Shown: piece by piece, positions 33,398 through 41,275 of the stretch | How positions within the stretch are numbered: position 1 is the first letter of the stretch | How the letters are laid out: the number at the start of each line of letters is the position of its first letter | Assembly: GCA_035497735.1 (NCBI GenBank) | Contig: DATJCX010000048.1 | Coordinates: 1 to 41,275, forward strand | Direction: 5' to 3' | DNA length: 41,275 nucleotides | DNA from: Brumimicrobium sp035497735 | GTDB lineage: Bacteria > Bacteroidota > Bacteroidia > Flavobacteriales_D > Crocinitomicaceae | Notes under the pieces: model-generated | The model's input: only the letters and a program-made list of their open reading frames with translations | Database searches by the model: none | Told to the model about the DNA's origin: nothing | Made by a program: the position numbers and the translations under genes

Positions 33398-34088
33398 AGT
33401 TCAAGTTAAAAACAGTAGCGACATTTTTTTGAAGCTTCTCTTTCACCTCGTTTATATCAACGGGATGACCAAGCTCCTTCTCAAGTGAAGTTACTCCTTT
33501 ATCTTCAATTCCGCAAGGAACTATGTAATTAAAATAATTTAAATCTGTATTAATGTTGAAACCAATTCCATGCATAGTCACCCATCTTGAAGCTTTTACG
33601 CCCAATGCACAGATTTTCCTTTCTTGTGGAGAATCGATTCCTAACCATACGCCTGTTTTCCCTTCCACTCTTCCAGATTCGATTCCGTATTCTTTTAGAG
33701 TAAGAATTACAGACTCTTCAAGGTAGCGCATGTATTTGTGGATGTCGCTAAAGAAATAAGTGTCTAAATCAAAAATAGGGTACATTACAATCTGTCCAGG
33801 TCCGTGATAAGTGATGTCACCACCACGATTGATTTTATAGTAAGTTGCTTCAATTTCCTCCAATCTTTCTTCCGACATGAGCAAATGACTAGCATCACCA
33901 CTTTTTCCAAGTGTATAAACATGCTGGTGCTCACAAAAAAGCAAATAATTGGTTGTTTTTTCTGTAGTTTCATTCTTTCGAATAGCAATCTTGATATCTA
34001 TGTTTTGCTTGAACAAATCCTCTTGATAATCCCAAGCTTTTTTATAATCTATGCTACCTAAATCTTCGAGAATTACTTCTACAGGCAT
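33381..34088 (-). CDS. lipB: Octanoyltransferase (LipB)
   Basis: A 235-residue enzyme that moves octanoyl groups from acyl carrier protein to lipoyl domains, the first step of lipoate synthesis. Family motifs: NRGGDITYHGPGQIVMYPI, the catalytic lysine in ALGVKASRWVTMHGIGFNI and the catalytic cysteine in NYIVPCGIEDKGVTSL. The enzyme acts in the cytoplasm. It begins 4 nt after the pgi/pmi stop and overlaps the next gene by 17 nt, in the operon pgi/pmi-lipB-serine hydrolase. Confidence 0.96.
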   Translation of the reverse strand: MPVEVILEDLGSIDYKKAWDYQEDLFKQNIDIKIAIRKNETTEKTTNYLLFCEHQHVYTLGKSGDASHLLMSEERLEEIEATYYKINRGGDITYHGPGQIVMYPIFDLDTYFFSDIHKYMRYLEESVILTLKEYGIESGRVEGKTGVWLGIDSPQERKICALGVKASRWVTMHGIGFNINTDLNYFNYIVPCGIEDKGVTSLEKELGHPVDINEVKEKLQKNVATVFNLNYVQKK

Positions 34089-34092
34089 GATG

Positions 34093-35079
34093 TTATGAGT
34101 TTTTTAAAGTTCCCTTTAAATAATCGATTACTCTGACTTCAACTGCATCTTGTTTGTTCATTTCCGCTAAGAAAACAGAAGCCCAGTCAACAATGTGAAT
34201 AAAGTAAAAGTATTCTTGAACTAAATTCTTTCCTTTCCCATGAATGGTCAGAATGTTCTGCGTCTTTTCACTGATAATTTCTTTGTTGATTTTGAAGCGA
34301 AGTTTATTTCTATCGTTTAAAAATTGTGACTCAAGAAAAAGAACTGCGTAGTCGTCATTTCCACGACCCCATCCAACTAATTCGTTGTGGTTCATTTCTG
34401 GAATGACATGGTGCCATACCAACTGCTTACTATTTTCATTGATTTGTTGACGCGTTCGAATAGCTACAGCTTCCGAATCCGCATCTGTATAGATAATTCC
34501 TTGTTTTTGAAAGAAATGATTTGCTAAAAGTTTTGCTTCATGCTTAATGGTCATTAACTCATTATTCAATAAAGGGCGACAACTTCTAAAATCATCTAAA
34601 GCATCTTCGTTGATGATTTTTGCTTGCGCTAAAATGTTTACCAATTGTATCATAGAAAAAGCCACCATACTACGTGGAGGATTTCCTGCAGGCAAACGAA
34701 CAAAGTCATAGCCTTTTTTTATGCATAATTGTACGAGTTCACCTCCTGAGCTAATTCCTACAATTGTTGCTTTTCTTTCTTCTGCTTCTGCAATAGCGAT
34801 AAGCGTTTCTTCTGTTGTTCCAGAGTAGGAAGAGCCAACCACTAAAGTATTTTCATTTACAAATCCTGGCAACTGATAGTCTTGTACTAAAACAATAGGA
34901 ACATTGATTTGATATGCATATAGCTGTGCTACCATTTTTCCTCCAATTCCAGAGCCTCCCATACCAATAACAACTACATTGTCAAACGATTTTTTTCCAT
35001 TAAAGGAAAACTCAGATGAATCTGCAATGCTTAATGCGTCTGCAATTTGTTTAGGAAATTGAGCTATCAGTTTGTCCAT
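34093..35079 (-). CDS. Bifunctional phosphoglucose/phosphomannose isomerase
   Basis: A 328-residue SIS-domain isomerase that interconverts fructose 6-phosphate with glucose 6-phosphate or mannose 6-phosphate. Motifs: VVIGMGGSGIGGKMVAQL, VVGSSYSGTTEETL (the serine- and threonine-rich phosphate site), PAGNPPRSMVAFS and the C-terminal bact-PGI_C part with HHVIPEMNHNELVGW. The longest frame starts at TTG 35112, inside the -7 promoter element, so ATG 35079 (MDKLIAQFPKQI) is preferred. It is the first gene of the operon with lipB. Confidence 0.92.
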   Translation of the reverse strand: MDKLIAQFPKQIADALSIADSSEFSFNGKKSFDNVVVIGMGGSGIGGKMVAQLYAYQINVPIVLVQDYQLPGFVNENTLVVGSSYSGTTEETLIAIAEAEERKATIVGISSGGELVQLCIKKGYDFVRLPAGNPPRSMVAFSMIQLVNILAQAKIINEDALDDFRSCRPLLNNELMTIKHEAKLLANHFFQKQGIIYTDADSEAVAIRTRQQINENSKQLVWHHVIPEMNHNELVGWGRGNDDYAVLFLESQFLNDRNKLRFKINKEIISEKTQNILTIHGKGKNLVQEYFYFIHIVDWASVFLAEMNKQDAVEVRVIDYLKGTLKNS

Positions 35080-35109
35080 AATTGTTAAAATATTTCTTTG
35101 TAAAGAGAG

Positions 35110-35117
35110 CAAAGATA
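35110..35117 (-). promoter_or_regulatory. -7 promoter element for the pgi/pmi-lipB operon
   Basis: On the minus strand this reads TATCTTTG, 31 nt before ATG 35079. Its TTG is the false start of the longest frame. Confidence 0.55.
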
Positions 35118-35173
35118 TTAAATGAAACGCTGATTCTGTAAACTATTGTCTTTTTATTTGATATTAAGGTCTT

Positions 35174-36073
35174 TTAAATTAGTTTTCGCCTCAGTCTTTT
35201 CTTCATTTTAGACTTAACAACAGCATTGGCAATTACTACTAAAATTATCATCGCCGAACCCAAGTAAAACTTTTTTCCAAGAATTTCGTTTTCATTTAAA
35301 ATGAGAATTGCTAAAACCATGGTGTAAACTGGTTCCAAGTTGATGGTTAGCGAAGCGGTAAAAGCGCCTAGTTTTTTGACCACGTCCACCATCAGCACAA
35401 AAGCCAAACTTGTACAAACGATTCCTAGGAATAATAACCACCAGAAATCTGAAATTGTCATTGTTAAATTAGCAGCTGTTAGTTGACCTTTCGAGAATAA
35501 GACGATAGTTAAGAAAATCACTCCGGCAATCATTTCATACAAAATGATCTGAGAAGACGAGATTTTCTCGGCAAACTTGGCGTTGGAAACGGAAAATAAT
35601 GCTGCTAATAAAGCAGATGTAAGTCCATAAGCCAACACTTCGTATTCTGCTGCACTAAAATCAGCAGAAATATAGTAAATACCGAAAATAACCAAGACAC
35701 CGAAGAGGAATTCTATCCATGAGAATCGTCTCTTCATGATGATAGGATCTATCCACGAAACGTGCAATGTCGTTGTCGATAAACACAATACGGCCAAAGA
35801 AGCAGTGGACAATGAAATAGCTTTGTAAAACGTAATCCAGTGTAAACAAACGATAATACCTACAAGCATTAACTTTCCTAAATCTTTCTTGTCTTTCAGT
35901 AGGTAAGGAACCTTAAATATGGGAAATAGAATTAGTAAACTAATTACAGTTATGATGATTCTATACCAAACGATAATTTCTGGTGGCAGTAAAATTAATT
36001 TCCCTAAAATGCCGGTGAAACCCCAGACAAGAATGATGACGTGCATCAGGATATGGTATTTGAATCTCTCCAC
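35174..36073 (-). CDS. EamA/DMT-family membrane transporter
   Basis: A 299-residue inner-membrane protein with about ten hydrophobic helices in two EamA repeats (the second starting near AYGLTSALLAALFSVSNAKF) and the conserved late motif LGAFTASLTINLEPVYTMVLAILILNENE. A basic C-terminus (KSKMKKRLRRKLI) is expected on the cytoplasmic side. The substrate is unknown. It differs from the other EamA protein at 18764-19732, so the two are not a recent duplication. Confidence 0.88.
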   Translation of the reverse strand: MERFKYHILMHVIILVWGFTGILGKLILLPPEIIVWYRIIITVISLLILFPIFKVPYLLKDKKDLGKLMLVGIIVCLHWITFYKAISLSTASLAVLCLSTTTLHVSWIDPIIMKRRFSWIEFLFGVLVIFGIYYISADFSAAEYEVLAYGLTSALLAALFSVSNAKFAEKISSSQIILYEMIAGVIFLTIVLFSKGQLTAANLTMTISDFWWLLFLGIVCTSLAFVLMVDVVKKLGAFTASLTINLEPVYTMVLAILILNENEILGKKFYLGSAMIILVVIANAVVKSKMKKRLRRKLI

Positions 36074-36185
36074 CTTTATCGTTTAATATGTGGCGCCGAA
36101 ATTAAATAAAGTTTTGCTATTTTAAGCTAAGTGAAATGTATTTTGATGATGGAATGTTTTCCGGGAGAAAATAAGTTGATTTTAA

Positions 36186-37430
36186 TCAATAATATTCTAA
36201 TTTTCTTTCCTCTATTTTTGTCTGTTTATCATCAACAATTCGTATTCTTTTCACCCAATTTCCTTGCTTATCATAAAGGTATTGATAATGGTACTTTTCG
36301 ACGATAAGTTCATCGTTTTGAACAGTTTTATTGCTTCCACCAGAAATATTTCCTTTTAAGTTGAATCTATATTTCATGTTGTGGTGGTATTCATTTTGAA
36401 AATCTGAATAGGAAGAGGAGAGAAGTTGATTTTTTGAATTGTATTTAAAAGTTTGCTTTTTCAACACATTACCAATTGCATCTGTCAACATCTTTTCTAT
36501 AATGTTTTTATTTTTATCGAATGTTATGGTGGTGACATCATCTATTTCATTTTTTGCTTTAAAAGTAAAGTCATATTTTTTTTCGATATATCCCTTTTTA
36601 TGGTAATAGTAGTTTTTCTTACTTGCCAAATGATTAAAAGCATCGAATTCCATTTCTTCTACCTTTCTGTGCAAGTTATCGTAGCGATAGATATGTGTAA
36701 AGATAATTTCATCATTTAAGTCATAGCGAATTTCTTGCGTTCTATTATCGTTTTCATCATAAGCATAAACCGAGTAATAGTTTTTTCTTCCTTTGTCATT
36801 GATGCTCTTAAGCGCAATGAGTCTGTCTTTTGCATCGTATTTGTTTTGTATTTCCCAATTTATTTGTGCTTTAGAATTGAAAGCCTTAATTCCGATCAAA
36901 CTCCCATTTGTGTTGTATTCATAGACTTTCTCACTGATGATGTCATTGATATTTTTGTACTTAACGTCCTTTGTAACTTTTCCGTTTTTGTACGTTAACA
37001 AGTGGCGATACTCAAGATCATCTTGCTCATCATACTTTTTTATTTCCGTCAGTTTATTATCGGAATTATAGACATATAACCAACGGTCACTTTGTTTTCC
37101 TTGAGAATTGTTTTCTTGTGCTTCTATTTTATTTCCATTGGAATCGAACCTATTTATTGCCTTGATATTTCCATCCGCATAATAGTGGAATTGTGTATTC
37201 AAGTTTCCTCTTTGATCAAATGTTAGATGGATGTCGTTCAGTCGGAATCTTTCCTTATTTGTTGAATTTGATTCAGGGTCTTGATAAACAAAAATCGTTG
37301 TTTTATAAAAAGATTTTACTTTTCCTTTTAAGGAAAGTTCAATTTCTACATCGCTATTCAATGTGTTTATTTGGGAAACAACTGGGTTTGAGATGAAGAG
37401 CAGTAAAAATATAAAAAACCTTAAATCCAT
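36186..37430 (-). CDS. Secreted RHS/YD-repeat-like protein
   Basis: A 414-residue protein with a signal peptide (about 1-19, ending NPVVSQ). The remainder is built from repeated beta-hairpin units of about 20 residues of the form YxYDxxNxxxExxxYD, for example YAYDENDNRTQEIRYD, YRYDNLHRKVEEMEFD and YLYDKQGNWVKRIRIV. Such YD repeats form elongated beta structures in RHS proteins. No toxin-like C-terminal domain or processing site is seen, so an RHS toxin is unlikely. Function unknown, and it is a single-gene unit. Confidence 0.75.
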   Translation of the reverse strand: MDLRFFIFLLLFISNPVVSQINTLNSDVEIELSLKGKVKSFYKTTIFVYQDPESNSTNKERFRLNDIHLTFDQRGNLNTQFHYYADGNIKAINRFDSNGNKIEAQENNSQGKQSDRWLYVYNSDNKLTEIKKYDEQDDLEYRHLLTYKNGKVTKDVKYKNINDIISEKVYEYNTNGSLIGIKAFNSKAQINWEIQNKYDAKDRLIALKSINDKGRKNYYSVYAYDENDNRTQEIRYDLNDEIIFTHIYRYDNLHRKVEEMEFDAFNHLASKKNYYYHKKGYIEKKYDFTFKAKNEIDDVTTITFDKNKNIIEKMLTDAIGNVLKKQTFKYNSKNQLLSSSYSDFQNEYHHNMKYRFNLKGNISGGSNKTVQNDELIVEKYHYQYLYDKQGNWVKRIRIVDDKQTKIEERKLEYY

Positions 37431-37492
37431 AGGATAAATGTAATAATATTCTTACTTTAGCAAGAACTAATCGTAAAATAAAATAAAATAAT

Positions 37493-37831
37493 ATGAGTAA
37501 ATTTGATGAAGCAGTAGAAAAATACTTAGCAGAAAACAAGAATCTTAAATTAGGTATTCCTGAAGATTTTTTAGTGAAAGTAACTAAAGGTTTAGGACCT
37601 TCTATCTACAATAAAGATGCAGAAACAATTGCATCAAGTGACCCGGATGAACTAGAAACGGTTAAGAAGAATTTCTTAATTAAAAAGCTAGGTTTAAATG
37701 ACGGTCCAGAATTAGACAAAGCAATTGGAGAAGTAGTTGAAAAGTTAGGTGCTTCAAACCGTAACAAATACAGAGCTCTTTTCTATGCATTATTAGCTAT
37801 TAAGTTTAAGAAAGAATCAGTTTATAACTAG
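37493..37831 (+). CDS. DUF2853 family protein
   Basis: A 112-residue soluble, helical, lysine-rich protein with the family features YLAENKNLKLGIPEDFLVKVTKGLGPSIYN, ASSDPDELETVKKNFLIKKLGL and NRNKYRALFYALLA. Its function is unknown. It is divergent from the RHS-like gene. A hairpin terminator follows, so it is transcribed alone. Strong use of common codons suggests good expression. Confidence 0.85.
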   Translation: MSKFDEAVEKYLAENKNLKLGIPEDFLVKVTKGLGPSIYNKDAETIASSDPDELETVKKNFLIKKLGLNDGPELDKAIGEVVEKLGASNRNKYRALFYALLAIKFKKESVYN

Positions 37832-37856
37832 GAGGATATCTTACGTTGAATTCTAC

Positions 37857-37892
37857 AAAGTAGCCATCTCATTGAGTTGGCTACTTTTTTTT
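37857..37892 (+). terminator. Intrinsic terminator after the DUF2853 gene
   Basis: AAAGTAGCCA (37857-37866) pairs with TGGCTACTTT (37878-37887), followed by a T run. Confidence 0.85.
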
Positions 37893-38048
37893 ATATTATT
37901 TTGCAGCTTAATAACCAGATAGTTATATTTTTTTTGTATATTGAAAGTTCAAAATAATGACACTAGATGAGCACCTACCAAACAACAGGTATATTACTAT
38001 CCGCTCACTTGCATCATTTTACATTTATTAATATTAAATTTTATAATT

Positions 38049-38252
38049 ATGGCTATCGTTAAAGTTCTTGAGGTAATTGCAAAATCAGAAAAAAGTTTTG
38101 ATGATGCAGTAGCAAATGCAGTTAAAGAAGTTTCTAAAACAATCAAAAACATTGATTCTGTTTGGGTAAAAGATTTCAAATGTCACGTAGATGATGGAAA
38201 GATCACTACTTATGGAGTAATTTGTAAAGTTTCTTTCAGAGTAGATGGTTAA
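38049..38252 (+). CDS. Dodecin family flavin-binding protein
   Basis: A 67-residue protein of the dodecin fold (a long helix packed on a three-stranded sheet). Matching features: VLEVIAKSEKSFDDAVANAVKEVSKTIKNIDSVWV and the strands VDDGKITTYGVICKVSFRVDG. Dodecins assemble as dodecamers that store or quench flavins. The tryptophan that stacks on flavin in archaeal members could correspond to the W in DSVWVKDF, but the register is uncertain. Single gene. Confidence 0.87.
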   Translation: MAIVKVLEVIAKSEKSFDDAVANAVKEVSKTIKNIDSVWVKDFKCHVDDGKITTYGVICKVSFRVDG

Positions 38253-38283
38253 TCACTTTTATCCAATAAAGTTTTTATTGAAA

Positions 38284-38316
38284 GGCGGGATTTTCCAAAA
38301 GAATTTCCCGTTTTTT
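38284..38316 (+). terminator. Terminator after the dodecin gene
   Basis: CGGGA (38286-38290) pairs with TCCCG (38306-38310), with further partial pairing inside and six T after the stem. Confidence 0.65.
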
Positions 38317-38525
38317 GTGTAATGTAGATAGTTAAGCAAAATCTTAATTGTGACATTCTCATTCAAACAAATAAACAATTGTTGCATAAACCGCTTTGAT
38401 TAAACCTTTCTCTGTGATTAGTGTTATATCTTCGATTACAGATAATGTTGAAGGATAAGGGATTGTTTTCAAACTATTAATAGCATTCTGTAAAACAAAA
38501 AATCATTAATCATAAGAAACCTCAA

Positions 38526-39173
38526 ATGTCAAAAAAAGTAAGTCTATCAGAATCAGTAGTCCAAAGGAATGAGTTTAAACGAAAGTTTAGTTTATTAGAA
38601 TTGTATTGCTCCTTTGTTTATGCACCTAGAGCAATGTCAAAACTAATTGGGAATAATAAAACGGAATTAGTTGACAAGCACTTTTTGGAACGCATACAAC
38701 TAGCTATAACCGAAGTAAATGGTTGTGCAGCTTGTTCTTATCAACATACACAAATGGCCTTAAAATTAGGAATGAGCAATGAGGAAATAACTAGTTTTTT
38801 AAGTGGTGGAAGTGATTTCACGAGGGAGGAAGAAGTAAAAGCCATCATGTTTGGGCAGCACTTTGCAGACTCAAGAGGATTTCCTAAAAAATATGCTTAT
38901 GATTCTATTGTAGAAGCATATGGCAAAAAAGAAGCAGCCATTATTCTATCAGCTTCTCAATTAATGATTGCCGGAAATATGTATGGTATTCCTTTTAGTG
39001 CATTTCTTTCCAGATTACAAGGAAAAAAATATAAAGGAAGTTCATTAATCTATGAGTTGGGAATGCTTATCGTTGGTTTTTTACTCTTACCCATTGGCAT
39101 TATTCATGGATTTTTAAGAGGATTGATTGGACTGCCAAATGAAAGATTTGATAAAAGTACGACTGACGAATAA
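38526..39173 (+). CDS. Carboxymuconolactone decarboxylase/AhpD-like protein
   Basis: A 215-residue protein with an alpha-helical CMD/AhpD core (about 45-160). The redox motif is CAACSYQH (C67, C70, H74), preceded by E63, as in AhpD-type peroxidase partners. A hydrophobic segment at about 175-200 (MLIVGFLLLPIGIIHGFL) is an addition that would attach it to the membrane. Function is probably thiol-based peroxide or alkylhydroperoxide reduction. The start ATG 38526 follows an AT-rich spacer, and no partner peroxiredoxin is adjacent. Confidence 0.85.
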   Translation: MSKKVSLSESVVQRNEFKRKFSLLELYCSFVYAPRAMSKLIGNNKTELVDKHFLERIQLAITEVNGCAACSYQHTQMALKLGMSNEEITSFLSGGSDFTREEEVKAIMFGQHFADSRGFPKKYAYDSIVEAYGKKEAAIILSASQLMIAGNMYGIPFSAFLSRLQGKKYKGSSLIYELGMLIVGFLLLPIGIIHGFLRGLIGLPNERFDKSTTDE

Positions 39174-39211
39174 ACTAAGTTTAACGAATGAAACAAATAT
39201 GGCATTACTAA

Positions 39212-39346
39212 ATATTTTGTGGAACGAGGTTTAAATTTCCGAATAAATCAACTACAATTGCTGTTGGTGATTGGAGTAAAGGTGTTTATTTTGCACATAT
39301 CTTAACAGAAAATACAAAATCTATTTTGCAATTTATTGTAAAATAG
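39212..39346 (+). pseudogene. Remnant of a T9SS C-terminal sorting domain
   Basis: Between stops at 39209 and 39344 the plus frame reads PNKSTTIAVGDWSKGVYFAH, then ILTENTKSILQFIVK. The pattern W/L-x-K-G-V-Y-F-x-x-I followed by a short loop and xxxFIVK at the very end is that of type A sorting domains, which target proteins to the type IX secretion system. No start codon or upstream protein is attached (TAA at 39209), so this is the last piece of a deleted secreted protein gene. Confidence 0.6.
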
Positions 39347-39366
39347 TTCGTAATTGTAAGTAGAAG

Positions 39367-39427
39367 AAACCATGTTACTGGATACTATCTATAACTTATG
39401 TTAAAGATATAGTAGCATGGTTTTTTT
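39367..39427 (+). terminator. Hairpin terminator behind the sorting-domain remnant
   Basis: AAACCATGTTACT pairs with AGTAGCATGGTTT over 13 bp (one G-T pair), with a further short inner stem, and a run of seven T follows. It probably belonged to the lost gene and now can end the upstream transcript. Confidence 0.75.
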
Positions 39428-39560
39428 GTCTTATTTTTTTCGATCTGACATGAAGACAACAAATTAATATTTTGGATATCGACTGGTTTGTTTTCATCTT
39501 TTATGTTGAGCATACGAATATCTGTCTCGGTGTTGAAGGGAATTTACAACTAAACTCAAT

Positions 39561-41275
39561 TTAAACCTCCAAAACATCTTCCAAGGCCTTTCTAAACTCA
39601 TTTTCATTATCATAATTATAGAAAGGAACAGCAGTCAGCAAATATTTATCCGAATGAATCTCAATCAATTTTTTGTCTTCTGCGATTTCATTCAAAAAAT
39701 CTTCTTTCCATTTATCGTGGGCAATAAGGTGCTTTCCTTTGGGTTCGACAAAAACTTGATAAGCGATATTTTCTTTCTTTTTTTTACAGAATAAAAGAAA
39801 GTCGGGTTCAAATCTTCGTCCTTGTTTGTCGTAAATCGCTAATTCTCGTTCATTTCTAAGAATATAAATATCTTCGTAACGTTGTTGTAAACTTTCAAAT
39901 TTTTTGGCGAATAATTCAATGAAACTTTTTTCTTCACTGGTTCCAAAATTGGCGTTGTACGCATACCAAGGTTCGTTGGCAATTAAAGATTCTTGTCCGT
40001 CTTCTCGTTCGTCTCCTTTTCGTACGCGGATTTCTTTGTCTGTAAAAACTTGATGCACATATTTTTTGATAAATTCAGAACCTTCGTACTCGGTTGAATT
40101 CCCTTTTATTTCAGCTTCAATGGTTTGTAAAAGTCCGTTTAATGCTTGTAAATAATCAAAATGTGTAATGTCTTGAAGTCTGTTGTGCGTTCCTTTAAAC
40201 GTGATTTTTAATTCACCTAAATAGTCTTTACTTTCTATAAAATCCATTATGGAATTGAGGTGCGGAAAATAATGCGTTAGATTATCGTGATAGAAAAACG
40301 GATTCTGGCTTAATGCAAAACGAATAATATGTGTCGGAATGGCCGAAATTGAGACCTCTTTTCCTTTTATTACTTCTTCATTGGAAATAGGGTTTTCCAG
40401 TTCAAAAAAAGCACTCGACATTCTGCCAATTCCCGAAGAAAGTGTGTGACGATAATCCGTTCTTTTAACTCCTAAATCGGAAAATGATTGGATGTTATGG
40501 AAGTTTTTCGGTACTTTTTTGTTGAAGAAAACATAATCTTTTTGATAGTGTTCAGACTTTTTATACTCCAATTTCAACGTTAATTGTTTGGTCACTAAAT
40601 TCTCTTCATCTTCGTAAATTCCAGATTCTACCAAGGCTTTTTTCAATTCTGAAATATAGCGACTATCCTCTTTGGTGTGATAATACAATTCTTCCAAAAC
40701 CTTTAAATCGTTGGAAATATCATCGTCGTATTTTCGGGTATATTGATCTTGTCCCACCTCTAACGCAAACGGATAATATCGTGCGCCACGACCAATTAAT
40801 TGCGCTTCGGAAAGGGTGGTTTTCCCCGGTTTATTATTGTTTCCATCTCTGCCTTCGTACAGTCGAACAATATCAAACAAATTCAACACGTCCCAGCCTT
40901 CATTGAGTTTCTGAACGGCAAAAACTGCTCGAATGGGATTATTTTCATCTTCTAAGGTATTGAGTAAAATCTGATTTTGTTCTGCTTCTTTGTCATTATT
41001 GGCACTTAAACAGTTTTCTTCTTTGAAGTTTCGCTGGATTCGATTCACAATTTCGTTATCTGAAATCCCTTTATGTGCAAAAAAATGAAATGCCTTTTGT
41101 ACGATTGAAACCGTAGAAGTATTCTTGATTTTTTCTATTTCTCGTTCCGAAAGTTCTTCGATTAATTGATGAAAATTTACTTTGTTTTCTTCCGATTCTT
41201 TAATGGTTCGTTTGGCTTTGAATAAGATAACGGGTTTTAAATTAACATTGTGTGAAGTTGCCAATTCCTGACGGT
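39561..41275 (-). CDS. Type III restriction endonuclease (Res) subunit, 5' end outside window
   Basis: The minus frame is open from the window edge to the stop at 39561, giving about 570 residues, the C-terminal part of a protein that is usually near 900-1000 residues. Late helicase motifs are present: FAVQKLNEGWDVLNLFDIV (motif V) and SEAQLIGRGARYYPF (motif VI). The PD-(D/E)XK nuclease is seen near the C-terminus as FEPDFLLF with VEPKG. Res acts with a Mod methyltransferase to cut unmethylated DNA after translocation. A TTG at 41264 is not the true start, since the frame continues upstream. The mod gene is probably just outside the window. Confidence 0.92.
   Translation of the reverse strand, partial: RQELATSHNVNLKPVILFKAKRTIKESEENKVNFHQLIEELSEREIEKIKNTSTVSIVQKAFHFFAHKGISDNEIVNRIQRNFKEENCLSANNDKEAEQNQILLNTLEDENNPIRAVFAVQKLNEGWDVLNLFDIVRLYEGRDGNNNKPGKTTLSEAQLIGRGARYYPFALEVGQDQYTRKYDDDISNDLKVLEELYYHTKEDSRYISELKKALVESGIYEDEENLVTKQLTLKLEYKKSEHYQKDYVFFNKKVPKNFHNIQSFSDLGVKRTDYRHTLSSGIGRMSSAFFELENPISNEEVIKGKEVSISAIPTHIIRFALSQNPFFYHDNLTHYFPHLNSIMDFIESKDYLGELKITFKGTHNRLQDITHFDYLQALNGLLQTIEAEIKGNSTEYEGSEFIKKYVHQVFTDKEIRVRKGDEREDGQESLIANEPWYAYNANFGTSEEKSFIELFAKKFESLQQRYEDIYILRNERELAIYDKQGRRFEPDFLLFCKKKKENIAYQVFVEPKGKHLIAHDKWKEDFLNEIAEDKKLIEIHSDKYLLTAVPFYNYDNENEFRKALEDVLEV

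Noticed and set aside
36186..37430. RHS toxin of a polymorphic toxin system.
   Set aside because: It has only YD-type repeats, no RHS core motif, no toxin-like C-terminal domain and no immunity gene next to it.
38359..38502. Minus-strand open stretch of about 47 codons reading SLKTIPYPSTLSVIEDITLI.
   Set aside because: It looks protein-like but has no start codon after the upstream stop, no family I recognise and no promoter. It could be a small gene fragment but is not supportable.

Overview
The window comes from the chromosome of a low-GC Bacteroidota bacterium, most likely a member of the Flavobacteriia (possibly Crocinitomicaceae-like). Evidence for this: DUF4175, DUF2853, a bifunctional PGI/PMI and a beta-propeller (Reg_prop/Y_Y_Y) sensor; promoters of the Bacteroidota type, with TAnnTTTG as the -7 element and TTG about 20 nt upstream; few Shine-Dalgarno sequences; and a remnant of a type IX secretion sorting domain. 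The genus assignment is inference. Most of the window is ordinary core genome with short operons on both strands, often separated by bidirectional hairpin terminators.

Layout. 1-6 kb: C-terminally truncated DUF4175 protein (minus), gltX-folB, tRNA-Cys and a tandem universal stress protein. 6-10.6 kb: a ferritin gene followed by a 1296-residue membrane sensor that joins a beta-propeller, an adenylate cyclase domain and an HD hydrolase domain. 10.7-17 kb: exonuclease, lipoprotein, S1/P1 nuclease, RNase R, an orphan LytTR response regulator, a long AT-rich spacer and rpiB. 17-23.4 kb: orphan sensor kinase, EamA transporter, tatD-ansA, SMR efflux protein, cvpA and yebC. 23.5-24.2 kb: a graveyard of three unrelated gene fragments, including part of a contractile-injection or phage-tail tube gene. 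24.3-28 kb: a periplasmic nitrite-reduction cluster of a diheme cytochrome, a lipoprotein copper nitrite reductase fused to cytochrome c, a NirV-like protein and an SCO copper chaperone. 28-37.5 kb: ahcY, holB, an outer-membrane protein, a pgi/pmi-lipB-serine hydrolase operon, an EamA transporter and an RHS/YD-repeat protein. 37.5-39.4 kb: DUF2853, dodecin, an AhpD-like protein and a T9SS sorting-domain remnant. 39.6 kb to the end: C-terminal part of a type III restriction endonuclease (Res).

How the genes work together. The nitrite cluster is the clearest functional unit: NirK reduces nitrite to NO, its fused heme domain (and perhaps the upstream diheme cytochrome) supplies electrons, and the SCO protein probably helps with copper. 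The upstream region holds two inverted repeats that could bind regulators. The ferritin and the cyclase-HD sensor lie 39 nt apart on one strand and may be co-transcribed. Several start codons were moved downstream because the longest reading frame begins inside a -7 promoter element (gltX, lytTR regulator, tatD, pgi/pmi). No complete, clearly new defence or mobile system is visible. The most unusual items are the propeller-cyclase-HD fusion, the tail-tube gene debris and a perfect 26-bp palindrome overlapping an apparently geneless promoter-like element.
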